This document shows positions 10,063 to 21,647 of a DNA stretch of 64,000 nucleotides, piece after piece (position 1 is the first letter of the stretch; the number at the start of each line of letters is the position of its first letter). Source of the DNA: Globisporangium splendens (taxonomy: Eukaryota > Oomycota > Peronosporomycetes > Pythiales > Pythiaceae). The notes below the pieces were generated by a model. That model saw only the letters and a program-made list of their open reading frames with translations, made no database searches and was not told the DNA's origin. The stretch spans positions 744,001-808,000 of the forward strand of contig VFIW01000002.1 of assembly GCA_006386115.1 (NCBI GenBank). The letters run 5' to 3'. Position numbers and translations under genes: made by a program.

Positions 10063-11393
10063 GTGCCACCGTCTCTCGCGCAAACACGTTAGGTATAGAG
10101 ATGAAGACGACGAAGAGAGAAGGAGCTCGACGAGAGGTGAGTGGCATTATTTATTGAGCCTGTATACTGAATTGATGACGAAAAGGAACATGTGCGAAAG
10201 GAAAACAGGTAGTGTGGTGGCGGGAAGGACAGGTTACTGATTCAAGGCGGGGTTTACGCGTTCGACATCACGGCGAGTTGGTCTGATCCTCGAGCTCAGA
10301 TTTGACGCCAGTGAAGCGCGATGCATGCACAAGCAACAGCAAAGCATGAATTTTTGGTGTTGAGAGCTGAAGCGTGGCAGGTGGAAGGCAGAGCTGAGTG
10401 CCGATTCCAGTTCTCAGCGCTGTGAAGCATGGATCCAGTCGCATCAAGTATGAAGTAGTTCGACTTTGCTGTTCGGAAGCAAAACACCTAGGGTATGCTG
10501 CTTCGAAGGTGGAAGACGATCCGATACATGATGCATCCAGCGCTGCGTGCGACGCATGGCAATGCGATCTCAGCAACTCCAAGTATAGAGTAGTTCGGCT
10601 TCCAGTTTTCGAAACTCTGTCATGGAGCTTTCGATACCTGGAGGTTGATTTGATATTTGGAGCCTGATTTGCGACAGCTTCATGCAATGAGAGCTCACAG
10701 CCGAATCGAAGCACTATCAAGTGTAAGGTAGTTCGACTCCGTTTGAGCCTGGTTGATGGCTCTGGAGACGATTTGATACTTGAAAAGTACCTGAAGTTTG
10801 GCTTTGTGCTTTCGATGCTGCCGAATCATCAGCACGAAGACCAAGCAGTTCGCTGCCGCATGTGATCCCTGTACGACGTCACCGATTCCAGATGATCTCG
10901 TGCACAAGTGGCACTTCAGCTAGCGTCCACCCAATCGCTGCCTTTTAACATCAAGAGCGCCTTCATGCAATTTTGACCAAGAAGACGAAGAAGCCCCTGA
11001 CCAGAAGACAATCAAGAACTCCGAAGAACCAGTAACCTGTAGAGCCAACCCAAGTACCATACGACACCAGTCTTTTGCTCTCTCTCGAGGAGTAGACGAC
11101 GAGTTTTATTTAGCGAGACCACTTGGGAAGCTGGGAGACACAACAACCTGAATGCATCAGACGCAGCTCAACGTGCTCTCGGTTTCTTCACATGGAAGCA
11201 ATCCACTCGCGCAGTACGATAGTGTAGACCAAGACGACGGCTGCATTCCTCTCGTTGTGTTCAAGAAAAGCGAGAAGGGAGCACAGCCACAAGTCCGACA
11301 TATAGAGTAACTTTATTAGCAATCCAACGCTGTGTATCTTATTTTACCAACCATCACATGCAAGCTGGTCGTGCCGCATCCTCACAGAGCTAA
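10063..11393. other. Intergenic region holding a decayed tandem repeat
   Basis: About 1.3 kb with no supportable gene. Short ORFs exist on both strands but follow the repeat and show no domain. The main structure is a three-unit diverged repeat, annotated separately. The right end is the 3' flank of the acylaminoacyl peptidase gene. Confidence 0.4.
10430..10800. repeat. Degenerate tandem repeat, three units of about 136 bp
   Basis: The core words AAGTATGAAGTAGTTCGACT (10446), AAGTATAGAGTAGTTCGGCT (10581) and AAGTGTAAGGTAGTTCGACT (10719) are spaced 135 and 138 bp apart. Each is followed 80-110 bp later by a related word of the type GGAG(A/G)(C/T)GATTTGATAC. The units are too diverged to be a recent satellite. 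Confidence 0.6.
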
Positions 11394-13872
11394 CTAGTTG
11401 TGCTGCGTGACCCACAGCGCCCAGTTCACGGCAAAGTCGCCATAGGCTTGCAGCGTGTCGAGCGGATGGCAGTCTTCCGGGTACCAGAGCGTGCGCGTCT
11501 CCACTCCGTAAGCCGAGAGCGAGTCGCGCAGTTCGAGTCCCTGTGGCGGCGGCACGCGTCGGTCCTTGCCGCCGATGCCGAAGAGCACGGGCGTCGTGAC
11601 TTTGCTCAGGTCGTTGGACACGGGCGAGTGCTGCCAGAACTTGGAGAGGATCGCGAGCCGCACCTCGGGCGACAGCGCGGGCAACTCGGCGCGGCTGTGC
11701 TGGAGCTTCTGGCTCGATGTGATGGACTCGAAGCGCTGCACGCCCGTGACCGCGAGCGTCCAGTCCGGGATGTCGGTCGCGTAGAACATGCTCGCGATGT
11801 TGGACACGGGGTTGCGCGAGACCGTGGAGCGGTAGAAGCCCGGGAACTGGCCGATGAGGTGGCCGACGATGAAGCCGCCGTGGCTGCCGCCCGAGCAGTG
11901 CACCTTGGTCTTGTCCAGCGGCAGGCCGCTCGTGCTCAGAAGGTGCTGCAGCGCGTAGTGGCAGTCGTAAATGTCCTGCGTGCCCACTTTGCCCACGAGC
12001 GACTCGAGCGGCTTACGGCCGTAGCCCGTGCTTCCACGGTAGTTGACCGAGACGACGGCAAAGCCCAAAGCAGCAAAGTACTCGTAGAGCACGCGGTACA
12101 TGGCCGGTGAGTTGCCGTGCGGACCACCGTGCAAGTCCATGATCACAGGATACCCGTCCGCTGACGCCTCGCCCGCAGGCAGCAACACCGTGGCCTCGTA
12201 GTCCGAGTTGCTCGTCGTCGACGAGATCAGATGCTCCTTGAGGGCTTCAGGGATCGCAGGAAGCTTCTTCAACGCCGCAGGCGTGTCCGACACCTCCGTG
12301 GGGATGGCGAACACCTTCCACTCCTTGATGTATTGGGACGTGTGGTTTTGGTCTTCGATCGCGACCGGCGCGCGCTTGTACTTGCCCGTTGCCAGATCCA
12401 AGGAGATCAGGTGCACACTCGATGGACGGATCGGCGACGACACGGACACCAGGAACGCGTCGCCATCGCGATCGAGCACCGTCTCGATGCCGACGTTCTG
12501 AGTGTGCCCTTCGACGTACGCTGGCGACACGACCTGCTTGGTTGCAACGTCCACGTACTTCCAGAGGAACCGCGTGCCGACCTGGGTGTCGAAGAAGATG
12601 AACTTGCCGTCGGAAGACCATGCCTTCTTGCTCAACGAGCCCGTGAAGAGGCCGTTGAACGCCGTCGCAGGGTTCTTCGTGTACTCCGACTCCGGTTCGT
12701 CCACGATGTCGATCAGCGTCGACACGTGCTTGGTCTCCCAGTCGAGAACCGCCAAGATGCTGCATGTGTTGTGCGTGGACACGTCGCGCGTCGCGTAGAA
12801 CGCGACCTTCTTGCCGTCGGGCGAGAACCGCGGACTGCGCATCGACGCAATCAGCTTGCTGCCTTCGTCCGTCGGAATGAGCTCGATCTTGGTCGCTGTC
12901 GCCTCGTTCTTGGACAAATCTTCCGTGTTGCTGAATGGCAGGTGGTAGAGCGTGATTGGACGGTTGTAGCAGTAGATGATGCCCAGCCGCTTGGGACTCG
13001 CGGTCTCCGTGCCGGCAAAGATGAGGCCGTTGTCGCCGGGCGTGAACTGCACGTCGGCACACGTGAGGTTCGCCGGCATGCCCTTGACCTCATCGATCTT
13101 GCCCGTTGCCAGCGTCGCCACGAAGATCACGCCCGTCTTCTTGCCCACATACTGCTCGCCCCAGTCGTCCTCGTGCACGTACTTGTTGCCCGGCAGCACA
13201 GCATCGTCGCTCTTCTTCGAGTCGTCGTCCGTACCGCTGCTTTCTTTCTTGTCGTCCTTGGTCTTGCTGCTGTTAATGTTTTCCCAGAACGGAGCCGACT
13301 CGGCGCTCTTCTTCTCGGCGACGTACGCGATCCTGGTCTCGTCGTGGGACCACACGAGGCCGCCCTCGCGCTCGCCGAGGTAGATCGCGCCATGCGCGCT
13401 CTTGGGCGTGCGGAACGTGTGGACCAGCTTCGAGTCCTTGTACACTACAGAGGTCGCACGTGTTAGCAAAAATTGCAGCAAAACGAGGCATTTATGGTAT
13501 CTAGTGCATACCTGAGAACACGCCCTCGGCGGGCGCCGCCGCATCGCTTCCTTTCTCCAGCTTGAGCGTCACGACGAGCTGCTTGGACGGCGACACGGAC
13601 GTGGCTGCGACGTCCCAGCTCGAGGGGAAGATCCCGCGGTGCACGGCACTCTTGGCTTCATCCGCGACGTCGTTCACCTGGTACTGCACGTGATACTTGT
13701 GCGTGGTATTGTTGATGAGGTCCTTCTTGCCCCACACGAGCTGCACCTTTGCCGCATTGCCGTCATTGACCTGGAGGAAGCCGTTGTAGAGCGTCTGCGA
13801 GCTGCTGTTAAGCGCCGTGAAGAGCTCGCTCAGGCGCTTTTGCTCGGGTGTAGGAGAGGACGGCGAGGACAT
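11394..13872 (-). CDS. APEH: Acylaminoacyl peptidase (S9C prolyl oligopeptidase family), two exons
   Basis: Exon 1 is 13872-13512 and exon 2 is 13444-11394. The 67-bp intron (13511-13445, GTATGC..TGTAG) splits a Val codon. The product is 803 aa, slightly longer than the human enzyme. The N-terminal part is a beta-propeller. The C-terminal alpha/beta hydrolase domain has DLHGGPHGN (oxyanion region), GGSHGGF with nucleophile Ser641, GGKDRR with Asp748 and EDCHPLD with His780, so the triad is complete. Family members release N-acylated amino acids from blocked peptides and oxidised proteins in the cytosol. The start ATG gives MSSPSSPTPEQ, with no signal peptide. The exon join was chosen because it alone keeps the frame and removes an in-frame stop. 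Confidence 0.9.
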
Positions 13873-14669
13873 CGTGGCGCGGGGTCAGAGGGGGAGTACG
13901 GAGGCAGTAGGAGGCTGGAAAACGGAGGAAGCACTTGCTGCGGAGGGAGGAAAAGCGGAAGTGCGGCGCATGATGTGCTTGAGCTTGGAGCTCTTGGGAT
14001 GCGATGACAGACACGTGACAATTGATGTTAGGTACACGTTCTTTCCCTAGCCTCATGTGGATATTGCCCAATGATATGACGTAATAGTGATGCGTTTGTT
14101 GAGCAGAGATGTCGGATTGGTTGAAAACTGACACACCAACTTCAAAAGCTACAGAATGCGCTTTCAAGTAGCGAAAGTACACTCTCCAAAGTTTGGTTAA
14201 GTATACCTGAATGTGTATAGGATGAGTACCTGTTTGAGATAAGATATGAAAGCGCTGGTTGCACATTGACACACATCATCGTGCTGCCACGAGGATGGGC
14301 TCAGATGCACTGACCGAAAGGCTGGAACTGCTTGGAGAACATGCGTCACCTAGTGCGCATGAGCTCTCTGTTCTGCGCCTTGACACGTGCGCATTCACAG
14401 CGCAATGGCAGTTTGTATGTAAGCAAGCACCGTGGTGCAACGCGCTACAGCAATGAGCAGCTGACGAAGCTCCTGTGTGCAACCAAAGTCCGCACTCATC
14501 TCTCAATGCTCCGATGACGAGAGCGATGACGTGCATGCGTGTTATGGGAACAAATCTCATTCTATACGAGGTTGTCGTGTGTCACGCAGTGGTTCATGCG
14601 CTCTGTTCGTTCAGGTACGCGCGAGTCTGTTTGTATTGCTGCACGCATCAGTTGTTCAAGTCTTGGTTC
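13873..14669. other. Intergenic region
   Basis: About 800 bp between the start of the acylaminoacyl peptidase gene and the stop codon of the IleRS gene on the same strand. It is AT-rich in the middle. I see no convincing ORF, tRNA or repeat. Confidence 0.35.
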
Positions 14670-17600
14670 TTATTCCTGCACCAGGGATCGCGCCAAGTCC
14701 TCGACGCTCTTAAGGCTTGTGGCGTCTTGGCAGCGCGCGCACAAGTGAGTCTCGTTCGCGTCGACTTCGGGCGCGTACTTCCAGCAGCGCGGACATTTGT
14801 GGCCCTTGGCCGGCGTCACGACCAGCTTCAGGGACAGCTTCTCGTCGCCGAGCACCACGTGGCAGCTGTCGCCGCGGAGTCCGTTGGTCAGGAGTTGCGC
14901 ATCGATCTCCGACTCTGAAGCCACAACCTGCGCGCCGGAGCACAGCAGCACGTTCTCGAGCGCCTGGCCGGGAAGCAACGGCACAAGCAGCTCCTGCACA
15001 CGAGGATGCGAGCTCACGACGTACACATTGCACTCCAACTGACTGCCGACGCGGTTCTCGGCGCGCATCTTTTCCACGATGCGGTTCACCTCAAAGCGCA
15101 GTTGGCGGATCGCATTCCAGTCGTCCGCCAGACGCGCGTTCTCCCACTCGGGCGCGCTCGGAAGCCACGCATCCTGCTCCGTGAAGATGCTGCCGACCAC
15201 GTCCTCGAGGTCGCACTGATGGACTTGCGCCTCGAAGTGCAGACGGATGTCTTCGGCTGTGTGGCACACGACAGGCGCGATGGCGCGCGAGAGCGACTGT
15301 AGCGTCAGCCAGAGCACGGTCTGTGCCGAGCGGCGGCTCGTGGCATCTTGGCCGTCGCAGTAGAGACGATCCTTGCACGCCTCCATGTAGAACGCCGACA
15401 AGTCCGTCGAGATGAAGTGCGAGATCGCGTGCTGCACGCGGTTGAACGCGTACGCGTCGTAGCCCTCAGTCACGCTGTTCTTGAGCTGGAAGAGCAAGTG
15501 CAGCATGTACTTGTCGACGCTCGTGAGCTGGTCGTACTTGACTGCGTGCTGGTGTGGCTGGAAATCGTTCAGGTTGGCCAGCAGGAACCGCGCCGTGTTG
15601 CGGACTTTGCGAAGCGCATCGCTCACCTTGCCGACAACCGTGGGGCCGACGCTCACGTCGCCGCTGTAGTCGGTCGTCGCGACCCAGTACCGCAGCACGT
15701 CGGCGCCGTACCCAGGCACCTTGATCTGCTTGATCTTCTTGCCCGACGGCACGTTCATGGTCGAGCCTTCGATGAAGTCCTTGGGTACCAGCGTGTTGCC
15801 TAGCGACTTGGACATCTTGCTGCCACGCTCGTCCAGCGCAAAGCCGTGCGTGATCACGTGCTTGTACGGCGCCGTCTGCTGCATCGCCAGCGACGTCAGC
15901 AGCGACGACTGGAACCAGCCGCGATGCTGGTCCGAGCCTTCCATGTACACGTCCGCGCGCGTCGGACCATTCGGGTTCTCGTCCAGCACGGCATGCCAAC
16001 TACTGCCGCTGTCAAACCACACGTCCAGCGTGTCCATTCCCTTGACGTACTCGTGCGCGCACGCCGCGTACGATGGCGGCAGCAGCTCCTGCACCGAGAG
16101 GTCCCACCAGCAGTCCGAGCCTTGGCGACCGTCACCGGCGTTGTACGTGCGCACGATCTCCTGCAAGTGCGAGATCGTCTCTTCGTTGATCAAGGGTTCG
16201 TCCGTGTCCTTGTGGTAGAACACGGGGATTGGCAGCCCCCACGCACGCTGTCGCGAGATGCACCATTCGTTGCGGTTCGAGAGCGTGGCTTCGAGACGAC
16301 GACGCGACGTCTTTGGGAACATCTTGACTTCCTCCGCGAGCACCTGCTTGCCGACTTCGTGGAGCTTGTCGAGTTTCGCGAACCACTGCGCCGTGGCACG
16401 GAGCACCACGGGCTTCTTGGTGCGCCAGTCGTACGGGTATCGGTGCTTGTACTTGCTCACATGCAGCAAGTGGCCCGAGTCCGTGAGCAGCTCGAGCACA
16501 GCCTTGGTGCCGTCCGAGAGAATATCCAAGCCTTCCAGCTGCGCACCTGCCTCGCTCGTGAAATAGCCCTTGGCATCGATGGGACATGGGAACGCCATGG
16601 CCTCAATGGAGCCGTTGTGGTGCGCCATCCACGCAAAGTAATCGTCCTGACCGTGGCCTGGCGCCGTGTGCACGACGCCCGTGCCAGTGTCCGTCGTGAC
16701 GTGGTCGCCCATGAGCACGACCGACTTGCGCTCCGGGATCAACGGGTGCGTGAACAAACTGCCCTGGAGCACGCTGCCGAGCACGGTATCCAGCACAATC
16801 AGTTCACTCGCTTCTTCCAATCCAGACGACAGCGTCTGCGCAAAGCTGTCGACGAGGTCCTTCGCCACCAGGTAGTGCGTGCCAGTGGCTTCGTGGCGCA
16901 CGATCGCGTACTCCAAGTTGCCATTCACACACAGCGCCATGTTCGCGGGAATCGTCCACGGCGTCGTGGTCCAGATCACGGCCGAGAGGTTGGCATATTT
17001 CGCCAGCAGCGCCTTGGCGTCCGAGAGCGCGGCGTCATGGAACGCAAAGCGAATGTACGCTGCGTGGGACACATGGTTGTCCTGATACTCCAACTCGGAT
17101 TCCGCGAGCGCCGTCTGCGACGACGGCGACCAGTACACGGGCTTGAAGCCGCGGAAGATGAGGCCGTCCGCGACCATCTTCTTCAGCACGTTGTACTGCT
17201 TGGCTTCGTACGCCGGATCCATCGTGACGTAGTAGGAGCCGGGCTTGCCGGACCAGTCGGCGAGCACGCCCCAGCGCTCAAAGTCCTGCTTCTGGTCCTG
17301 GATGGCGCCGAGCGCGAGCTCACGCGAGAGTTTGCGCACCTGCGACGGCGTGAGGTCGTTGCGGTCGGTGTCCGACTTGAGCTTCTCGAGCGCCTTGATC
17401 TCGATGGGCAAGCCGTGGCAGTCCCACCCAGGCACGTACTGGATGCGGTGGCCGCGCATGAGCTTGTAGCGATTGATGATGTCCTTGATCACCTTGTTCA
17501 TGAAGTGGCCCATGTGCAGACTGCCGTTGGCGAACGGCGGTCCGTCGTGGAGCACAAACACGTCGGCGTCCTGGCGCAGCTGCGTCTGCGCCTCGTACAC

Positions 17601-17726
17601 GTGCGTCACGCAGCGCGCGTGCAGCTCCCGCTCGCGCACCACGGCGTTCGCGCGCATCGGGAACGCCGTGTGCGGCAGGTTGAGCGTCTTACGCATTGCG
17701 TCCGCGAGCTTCTTGGCGTCGGCCAT
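14670..17726 (-). CDS. IARS2: Isoleucyl-tRNA synthetase, bacterial/mitochondrial type
   Basis: A class Ia synthetase of 1,018 aa charging tRNA-Ile. The HIGH signature is HMGH at residues 71-74 and KMSKS is at 637-641. An editing domain and anticodon-binding domain lie between and after these. The C-terminal zinc knuckle has Cys978, Cys981, Cys996 and Cys999 (CPRCWKY..CARC), which marks the bacterial/organellar type. The product should therefore work in mitochondria. The frame is open upstream to a GTG at 17813, and that stretch reads like an Arg/Ser-rich presequence, but the first ATG is at 17726. An upstream exon, or non-ATG initiation giving dual targeting, is possible. The gene is head to head with POLD2, with 257 bp between start codons. 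Confidence 0.9.
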   Translation of the reverse strand: MADAKKLADAMRKTLNLPHTAFPMRANAVVRERELHARCVTHVYEAQTQLRQDADVFVLHDGPPFANGSLHMGHFMNKVIKDIINRYKLMRGHRIQYVPGWDCHGLPIEIKALEKLKSDTDRNDLTPSQVRKLSRELALGAIQDQKQDFERWGVLADWSGKPGSYYVTMDPAYEAKQYNVLKKMVADGLIFRGFKPVYWSPSSQTALAESELEYQDNHVSHAAYIRFAFHDAALSDAKALLAKYANLSAVIWTTTPWTIPANMALCVNGNLEYAIVRHEATGTHYLVAKDLVDSFAQTLSSGLEEASELIVLDTVLGSVLQGSLFTHPLIPERKSVVLMGDHVTTDTGTGVVHTAPGHGQDDYFAWMAHHNGSIEAMAFPCPIDAKGYFTSEAGAQLEGLDILSDGTKAVLELLTDSGHLLHVSKYKHRYPYDWRTKKPVVLRATAQWFAKLDKLHEVGKQVLAEEVKMFPKTSRRRLEATLSNRNEWCISRQRAWGLPIPVFYHKDTDEPLINEETISHLQEIVRTYNAGDGRQGSDCWWDLSVQELLPPSYAACAHEYVKGMDTLDVWFDSGSSWHAVLDENPNGPTRADVYMEGSDQHRGWFQSSLLTSLAMQQTAPYKHVITHGFALDERGSKMSKSLGNTLVPKDFIEGSTMNVPSGKKIKQIKVPGYGADVLRYWVATTDYSGDVSVGPTVVGKVSDALRKVRNTARFLLANLNDFQPHQHAVKYDQLTSVDKYMLHLLFQLKNSVTEGYDAYAFNRVQHAISHFISTDLSAFYMEACKDRLYCDGQDATSRRSAQTVLWLTLQSLSRAIAPVVCHTAEDIRLHFEAQVHQCDLEDVVGSIFTEQDAWLPSAPEWENARLADDWNAIRQLRFEVNRIVEKMRAENRVGSQLECNVYVVSSHPRVQELLVPLLPGQALENVLLCSGAQVVASESEIDAQLLTNGLRGDSCHVVLGDEKLSLKLVVTPAKGHKCPRCWKYAPEVDANETHLCARCQDATSLKSVEDLARSLVQE

Positions 17727-17983
17727 CGTGCCTGTGAGCGCAATTCCGCGTGTGAGCGAGCAGCTCCGAGCCACACGAGGCGATGATGGATGAGTGAAAC
17801 AGAGGACACACACTCACGCTCGCAAAATAACCAACGGGTATGTCCAGCGTTTGATTAAATGTACTGAATGATGTTAAAGTATTGAACGCGTTGCGTTGCT
17901 TTGGATGGAAATAACCAGCGTTGGTTATTTGGGGTTGGATTGCAGGTTGGCGCCATTTTGGGTTTTGGCGGGACGCGCAGTTG
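17727..17983. promoter_or_regulatory. Bidirectional promoter region between IleRS and POLD2
   Basis: These 257 bp separate two divergent housekeeping start codons. The middle is AT-rich, with a TTGGTTATTT stretch near 17928. No specific factor site can be named. Confidence 0.45.
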
Positions 17984-19751
17984 ATGGCGGCCATGGAGAC
18001 GACGACGGTAGGCAGAGCCGCGCGGTTTAACGGGAGACGGAGCGCGTATGCGCGTACGAAGGACAGCGACACTGACTGCGTCTGCTCCTGTTGTTTGCGT
18101 CTGTATGGGTGTAGATTGCGCGACACAGCGTGGAGTACAAGCCAACGTACCAGGTAACGTGCAAGTACATGGCATCCATCCTTTCCTGTATATGCATGCG
18201 CTCATACATTTATAAACAAAGTGTTGACGCTACCCATGGCTGTGCTCGCATTTTATCACGTGGATAATATGGTCGTTATGTGTAACCTGCGCAGCGGTTT
18301 GTGCTCAAGCAGAAGAGCTACAACCAGCAGTTCTCGCACGTGTACGTGAGTCGACTGCTGCTGCTGCGCGAGGCGATCACGCGGCGCATCAACGAAGACA
18401 CCACCGATGGTAACGACACGAAAAAGCCGTCGGTGCTGCCCAAGATCATCGACCTCAAGGACGGCGATGAGTGCATCATCATCGGCACGGTGCTCAAGGT
18501 GCTGCGCGCCAAGCCGAACCTGTTCGACGCGCTCACGAGCGAAGACGGTGTGGCGCCGCTAGAGACACTCGGCCGGAGTCTCGCGTCCGAGGACGACCAG
18601 CTGATCCTGGAAGACGAGAGCGGTCGTGTCGAGCTCATCGGCGACATCAACATCGGCCAACTGGTCACGGGTGTCGTGCTCGGTGCGCGCGGACGCATGA
18701 GTGCGCGTGACAATGGCTTCGACGTCAAGCAGATCTACTGTCCAGAGTACCCGCCACAGCACGCGCTACCAGAGCGTCAGGAAAGCGAGTACGTCGCGCT
18801 CGTGTCGGGACTGTCGATGGGTCGCAATGCTGATCCTAATCCGCTGCGTAGCCATGTGCTCGTGGATTACCTTGCGGGCCGCATCGGCGACGAGCAAGAG
18901 ACCAAGTTTGTGTCGCAGATCGTGCGCACGATCGTCGTTGGCAACTCCATTGAGACGTCCAACGGAGCTCAATTGTCCAGCCACTCCCACGATGTCGCAG
19001 CGGTCAAGACAACCAAAAACAACAAGAAGAGCATCGAGGAACTCGCGCTGGACGCCGAACCCATGAAGAACATGGACGAGCTGTTGTCCTCGCTCGCGTG
19101 CTCGATGTGCGTCGACATCATGCCCGGCCGAACGGATCCGAGCAACTACACACTGCCGCAGCAGAGTTTCCACCCGTGTCTGTTCCCGCGCAGCTCTCGG
19201 TTCGCGTCCTTCCGCGCCGTGACAAACCCGTACGAGGCGCAAATCGGCGGCGTCCAGTTCTTTGGCCACTCGGGGCAACCGCTTCAGAGTATGCTGCAGT
19301 GCACGACGCGCCGACCGCAAAGTGACGACGTTGAAATGAATGGGAACGATGAAGATGATGAGGATGCCGAGAGCGAGCGGGCGCTGGATTGCTTGCAGCG
19401 CTGCCTGGGATGGCGCCATGCCGCGCCTACAGCGCCAGACCTCGTCGCATGCTTCCCAATGGTAAACGAGGATCCGTTCATCCTCGAGACGTGTCCTCAC
19501 GTGCTCTTTGCTGGCAACCAGAAGCACTTCAGCACGCGCATGACGACAGGTAAGTGCCATGGCGCATGCTCTTTCTCTGCATTTTACTGACCTGCACGCC
19601 ACCCTTGTCGTGCTTCTCTTGTTTTAACTCTGTAGGAGCCAAGGGCCAGCAAGTGCGTGTGATCAACGTGCCATCGTTTGCGGAAACATCGACGATCGTG
19701 CTCGTGGACTTGAAAGATCTCTCGTGCTTCCCGATCTCCATTTCGTTATAA
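17984..19751 (+). CDS. POLD2: DNA polymerase delta small (B) subunit, four exons
   Basis: Exons are 17984-18007, 18115-18153, 18295-19549 and 19636-19751, encoding 477 aa (human 469). Introns are 107, 141 and 86 bp, all GT..AG, and every junction preserves frame. The spliced N-terminus reads MAAMETTTIARHSVEYKPTY and then RFVLKQKSYNQQFSHVY, matching the conserved entry of this family. The OB-fold segment (IIIGTVLKVL..LILEDESGRVELIG) and the inactive phosphoesterase-like domain (YVALVSGLSMG) follow. The last exon (VRVINVPSF..TSTIVLVDL) is the typical C-terminal strand pair. The subunit links POLD1 to POLD3 in replicative polymerase delta, in the nucleus. The start at 17984 depends on two tiny exons and is less certain than the rest. 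Confidence 0.88.
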
Positions 19752-20166
19752 GAGAAAGCTGCATCGCGTGCACGCGTTTGTTCCTAAACACGAAAAGTCA
19801 CACAGCAAACGAGTTCATCACCTTCCATTCATATCCCCAGGTGTTGAGGGATCGAGCGGATTGAATAGTCTGTTGGTTTTCACTTGCATGTCCCCGCAAC
19901 TACCTTCGTTGTTGACTAACCACGGACTAACGAGCTTAGGTTTATTCTAGAGCGGCTCAACAGCAGCAGAGCAAATGGGAAGAGAGATACGGCAACTCCA
20001 AAGCACAAGCGAAACCACGGCAAAAACATCTAATCATATTGCTCATCGTACGCTACAAGACGCAACACTTCCTAGGTACGAGTTTCTTTCATTTTGTCAC
20101 TGTGATAGCGACTCTGCGAGACACGCCAACGCGCTCTCAACTTTTGACGCTGCTGCACTCTTCGAC

Positions 20167-21582
20167 TTAGACGCTGGCGGCCAACACCTTGACGGCGTTC
20201 ACGCGACCGTAACCGTACTGGTTGTTTGGGAACTTGCCATCCGCAGTGCTGCCACAGGTGTAACCCGTCGACGCGAGCGTGGTCGTGTCCACACCAGCCG
20301 TGATCGCCGCCTTCACCTGCGCGTACGTCAACGTTGGCTTGGACTTCAAGAGCAGCGCAATCACACCAGTCACGTGAGGAGTGGCCATACTGGTTCCCGA
20401 GATGGTGTTGTACGCCGTGGTGCTGGTGTACCACGCAGAGCGAACGCTGGAGCCTGGAGCAGACACGTCAGGCTTCAAGAGACCGCTGGTGGCTGGACCC
20501 TTGGAACTGTAGCTGGCAAGCGCGTCCGTGCTGGTCGTGGCACCAACGGCGATGACGTTGCTGTAGTCACCTGGCGAGTTGGCAGTCGTACAGGCTGGAC
20601 CGCTGTTGCCGTTGGCGAACACTGGCACGATGCCAGCAGCCACCCAGGCGTTGACGGCAGACGCGTAGAAGGTGTCGCCCTGACCGCCACCCCACGAGTT
20701 CGACACAACGTCTGGTGCCTTGGTGCAGTCCTTCGAGGCACCGGTGTACGTCGTTGGACACGTGATGAACTGCGCGCACGCGAGCAAGTCCGACTCGGAG
20801 CACCCGTCGGTACGGCAGCCCTTACAGGTGATCCAGGTGGCGCCTGGAGCAACACCGATGCCGCCCGAGCCAGCGATGGTTCCCATGGTGTGGGTGCCGT
20901 GGCCTTGCTGGTCGTATGGGTTGGCGGTCTTCTTCTCTGGGTCGTACCAGCCGTAGCTCGTGCGGAAGTTCGACTTGAGCGCCGTGTGCGTGTAGAGCAC
21001 ACCGGTATCGATGGAGGACACGACGATGCCGGTACCCGTGTTGCCGCTGTCCCAGACGGTTTGAGCGTTGACCTTGGTCACACCCCACTCGTTGGCGAGA
21101 ACGCCAATCTCGGTGGTGTTGACGGCGACCGTCTCGACCTTTGGCAGTGGCAGCACTTGCTCTTCACGGATCTCGTGGATCGAGCTCAAGACGGCGAGCT
21201 TCTCCACGAGTTCGAATGTCGCGTCCTGGATGTACACCTGGTTACTGATCCAGTAGCTCTCGGTCTTGGTGTAGAGAGGCGTCGCCGACGAGGCTTCCTG
21301 AGCGAAGATGGCGTTGAGCTCGGCTTGCGTGGTCTTGGCGTGCTGCTCGAGCGACTCGACGAGACTGGCGATCTTTTGGCCGCGCGTGGCGAACTCGGCT
21401 TCCTTGATGTTGTTCAAGGTGCTCTCGGTGCCTTCCTTCAAGGTCACGATGAGGTTGACGGTGCCTTGTTGACGCAGGGTGCGGTGCACGCCGGCGTGGA
21501 CGTGAGGCGCAGCGGAGGCGGTGGAGGCGAGTCCAGCGACGGCGAGGATGGCGAGCAGAGGGGCGAACTTGATGGCGACCAT
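20167..21582 (-). CDS. Secreted subtilisin-like serine protease (S8), copy 1
   Basis: 471 aa, single exon. The ATG at 21582 begins a clear signal peptide (MVAIKFAPLLAILAVAGLAS, cleavage likely after ASA). An I9-like inhibitor propeptide (TVNLIVTLKEG, about residues 40-150) follows. The S8 domain has Asp192 (SSIDTGV), His228 (GHGTHTMGT), an oxyanion Asn near 326 (FANGNSGP) and Ser398 (SGTSMATPHV), so it should be active. Cys pairs (CKGC, CTTAN, YTCG) suit an extracellular enzyme. The protein is identical to copy 3 and differs from copy 2 by Leu10/Phe. Homology with copy 2 spans about 20165-21647 and stops just outside the ORF on both sides. Confidence 0.93.
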   Translation of the reverse strand: MVAIKFAPLLAILAVAGLASTASAAPHVHAGVHRTLRQQGTVNLIVTLKEGTESTLNNIKEAEFATRGQKIASLVESLEQHAKTTQAELNAIFAQEASSATPLYTKTESYWISNQVYIQDATFELVEKLAVLSSIHEIREEQVLPLPKVETVAVNTTEIGVLANEWGVTKVNAQTVWDSGNTGTGIVVSSIDTGVLYTHTALKSNFRTSYGWYDPEKKTANPYDQQGHGTHTMGTIAGSGGIGVAPGATWITCKGCRTDGCSESDLLACAQFITCPTTYTGASKDCTKAPDVVSNSWGGGQGDTFYASAVNAWVAAGIVPVFANGNSGPACTTANSPGDYSNVIAVGATTSTDALASYSSKGPATSGLLKPDVSAPGSSVRSAWYTSTTAYNTISGTSMATPHVTGVIALLLKSKPTLTYAQVKAAITAGVDTTTLASTGYTCGSTADGKFPNNQYGYGRVNAVKVLAASV

Positions 21583-21647
21583 GGTTGGAGTCTTGAGGGA
21601 AGTGGTGGTTGCTTCAAAGACGGACAATTGAAGAATGAGGTTGCAGA

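Noticed and set aside
15846..17786. 646-codon open frame antisense to IleRS
   Set aside because: Shadow of a GC-rich conserved gene; the composition is typical of antisense translation.
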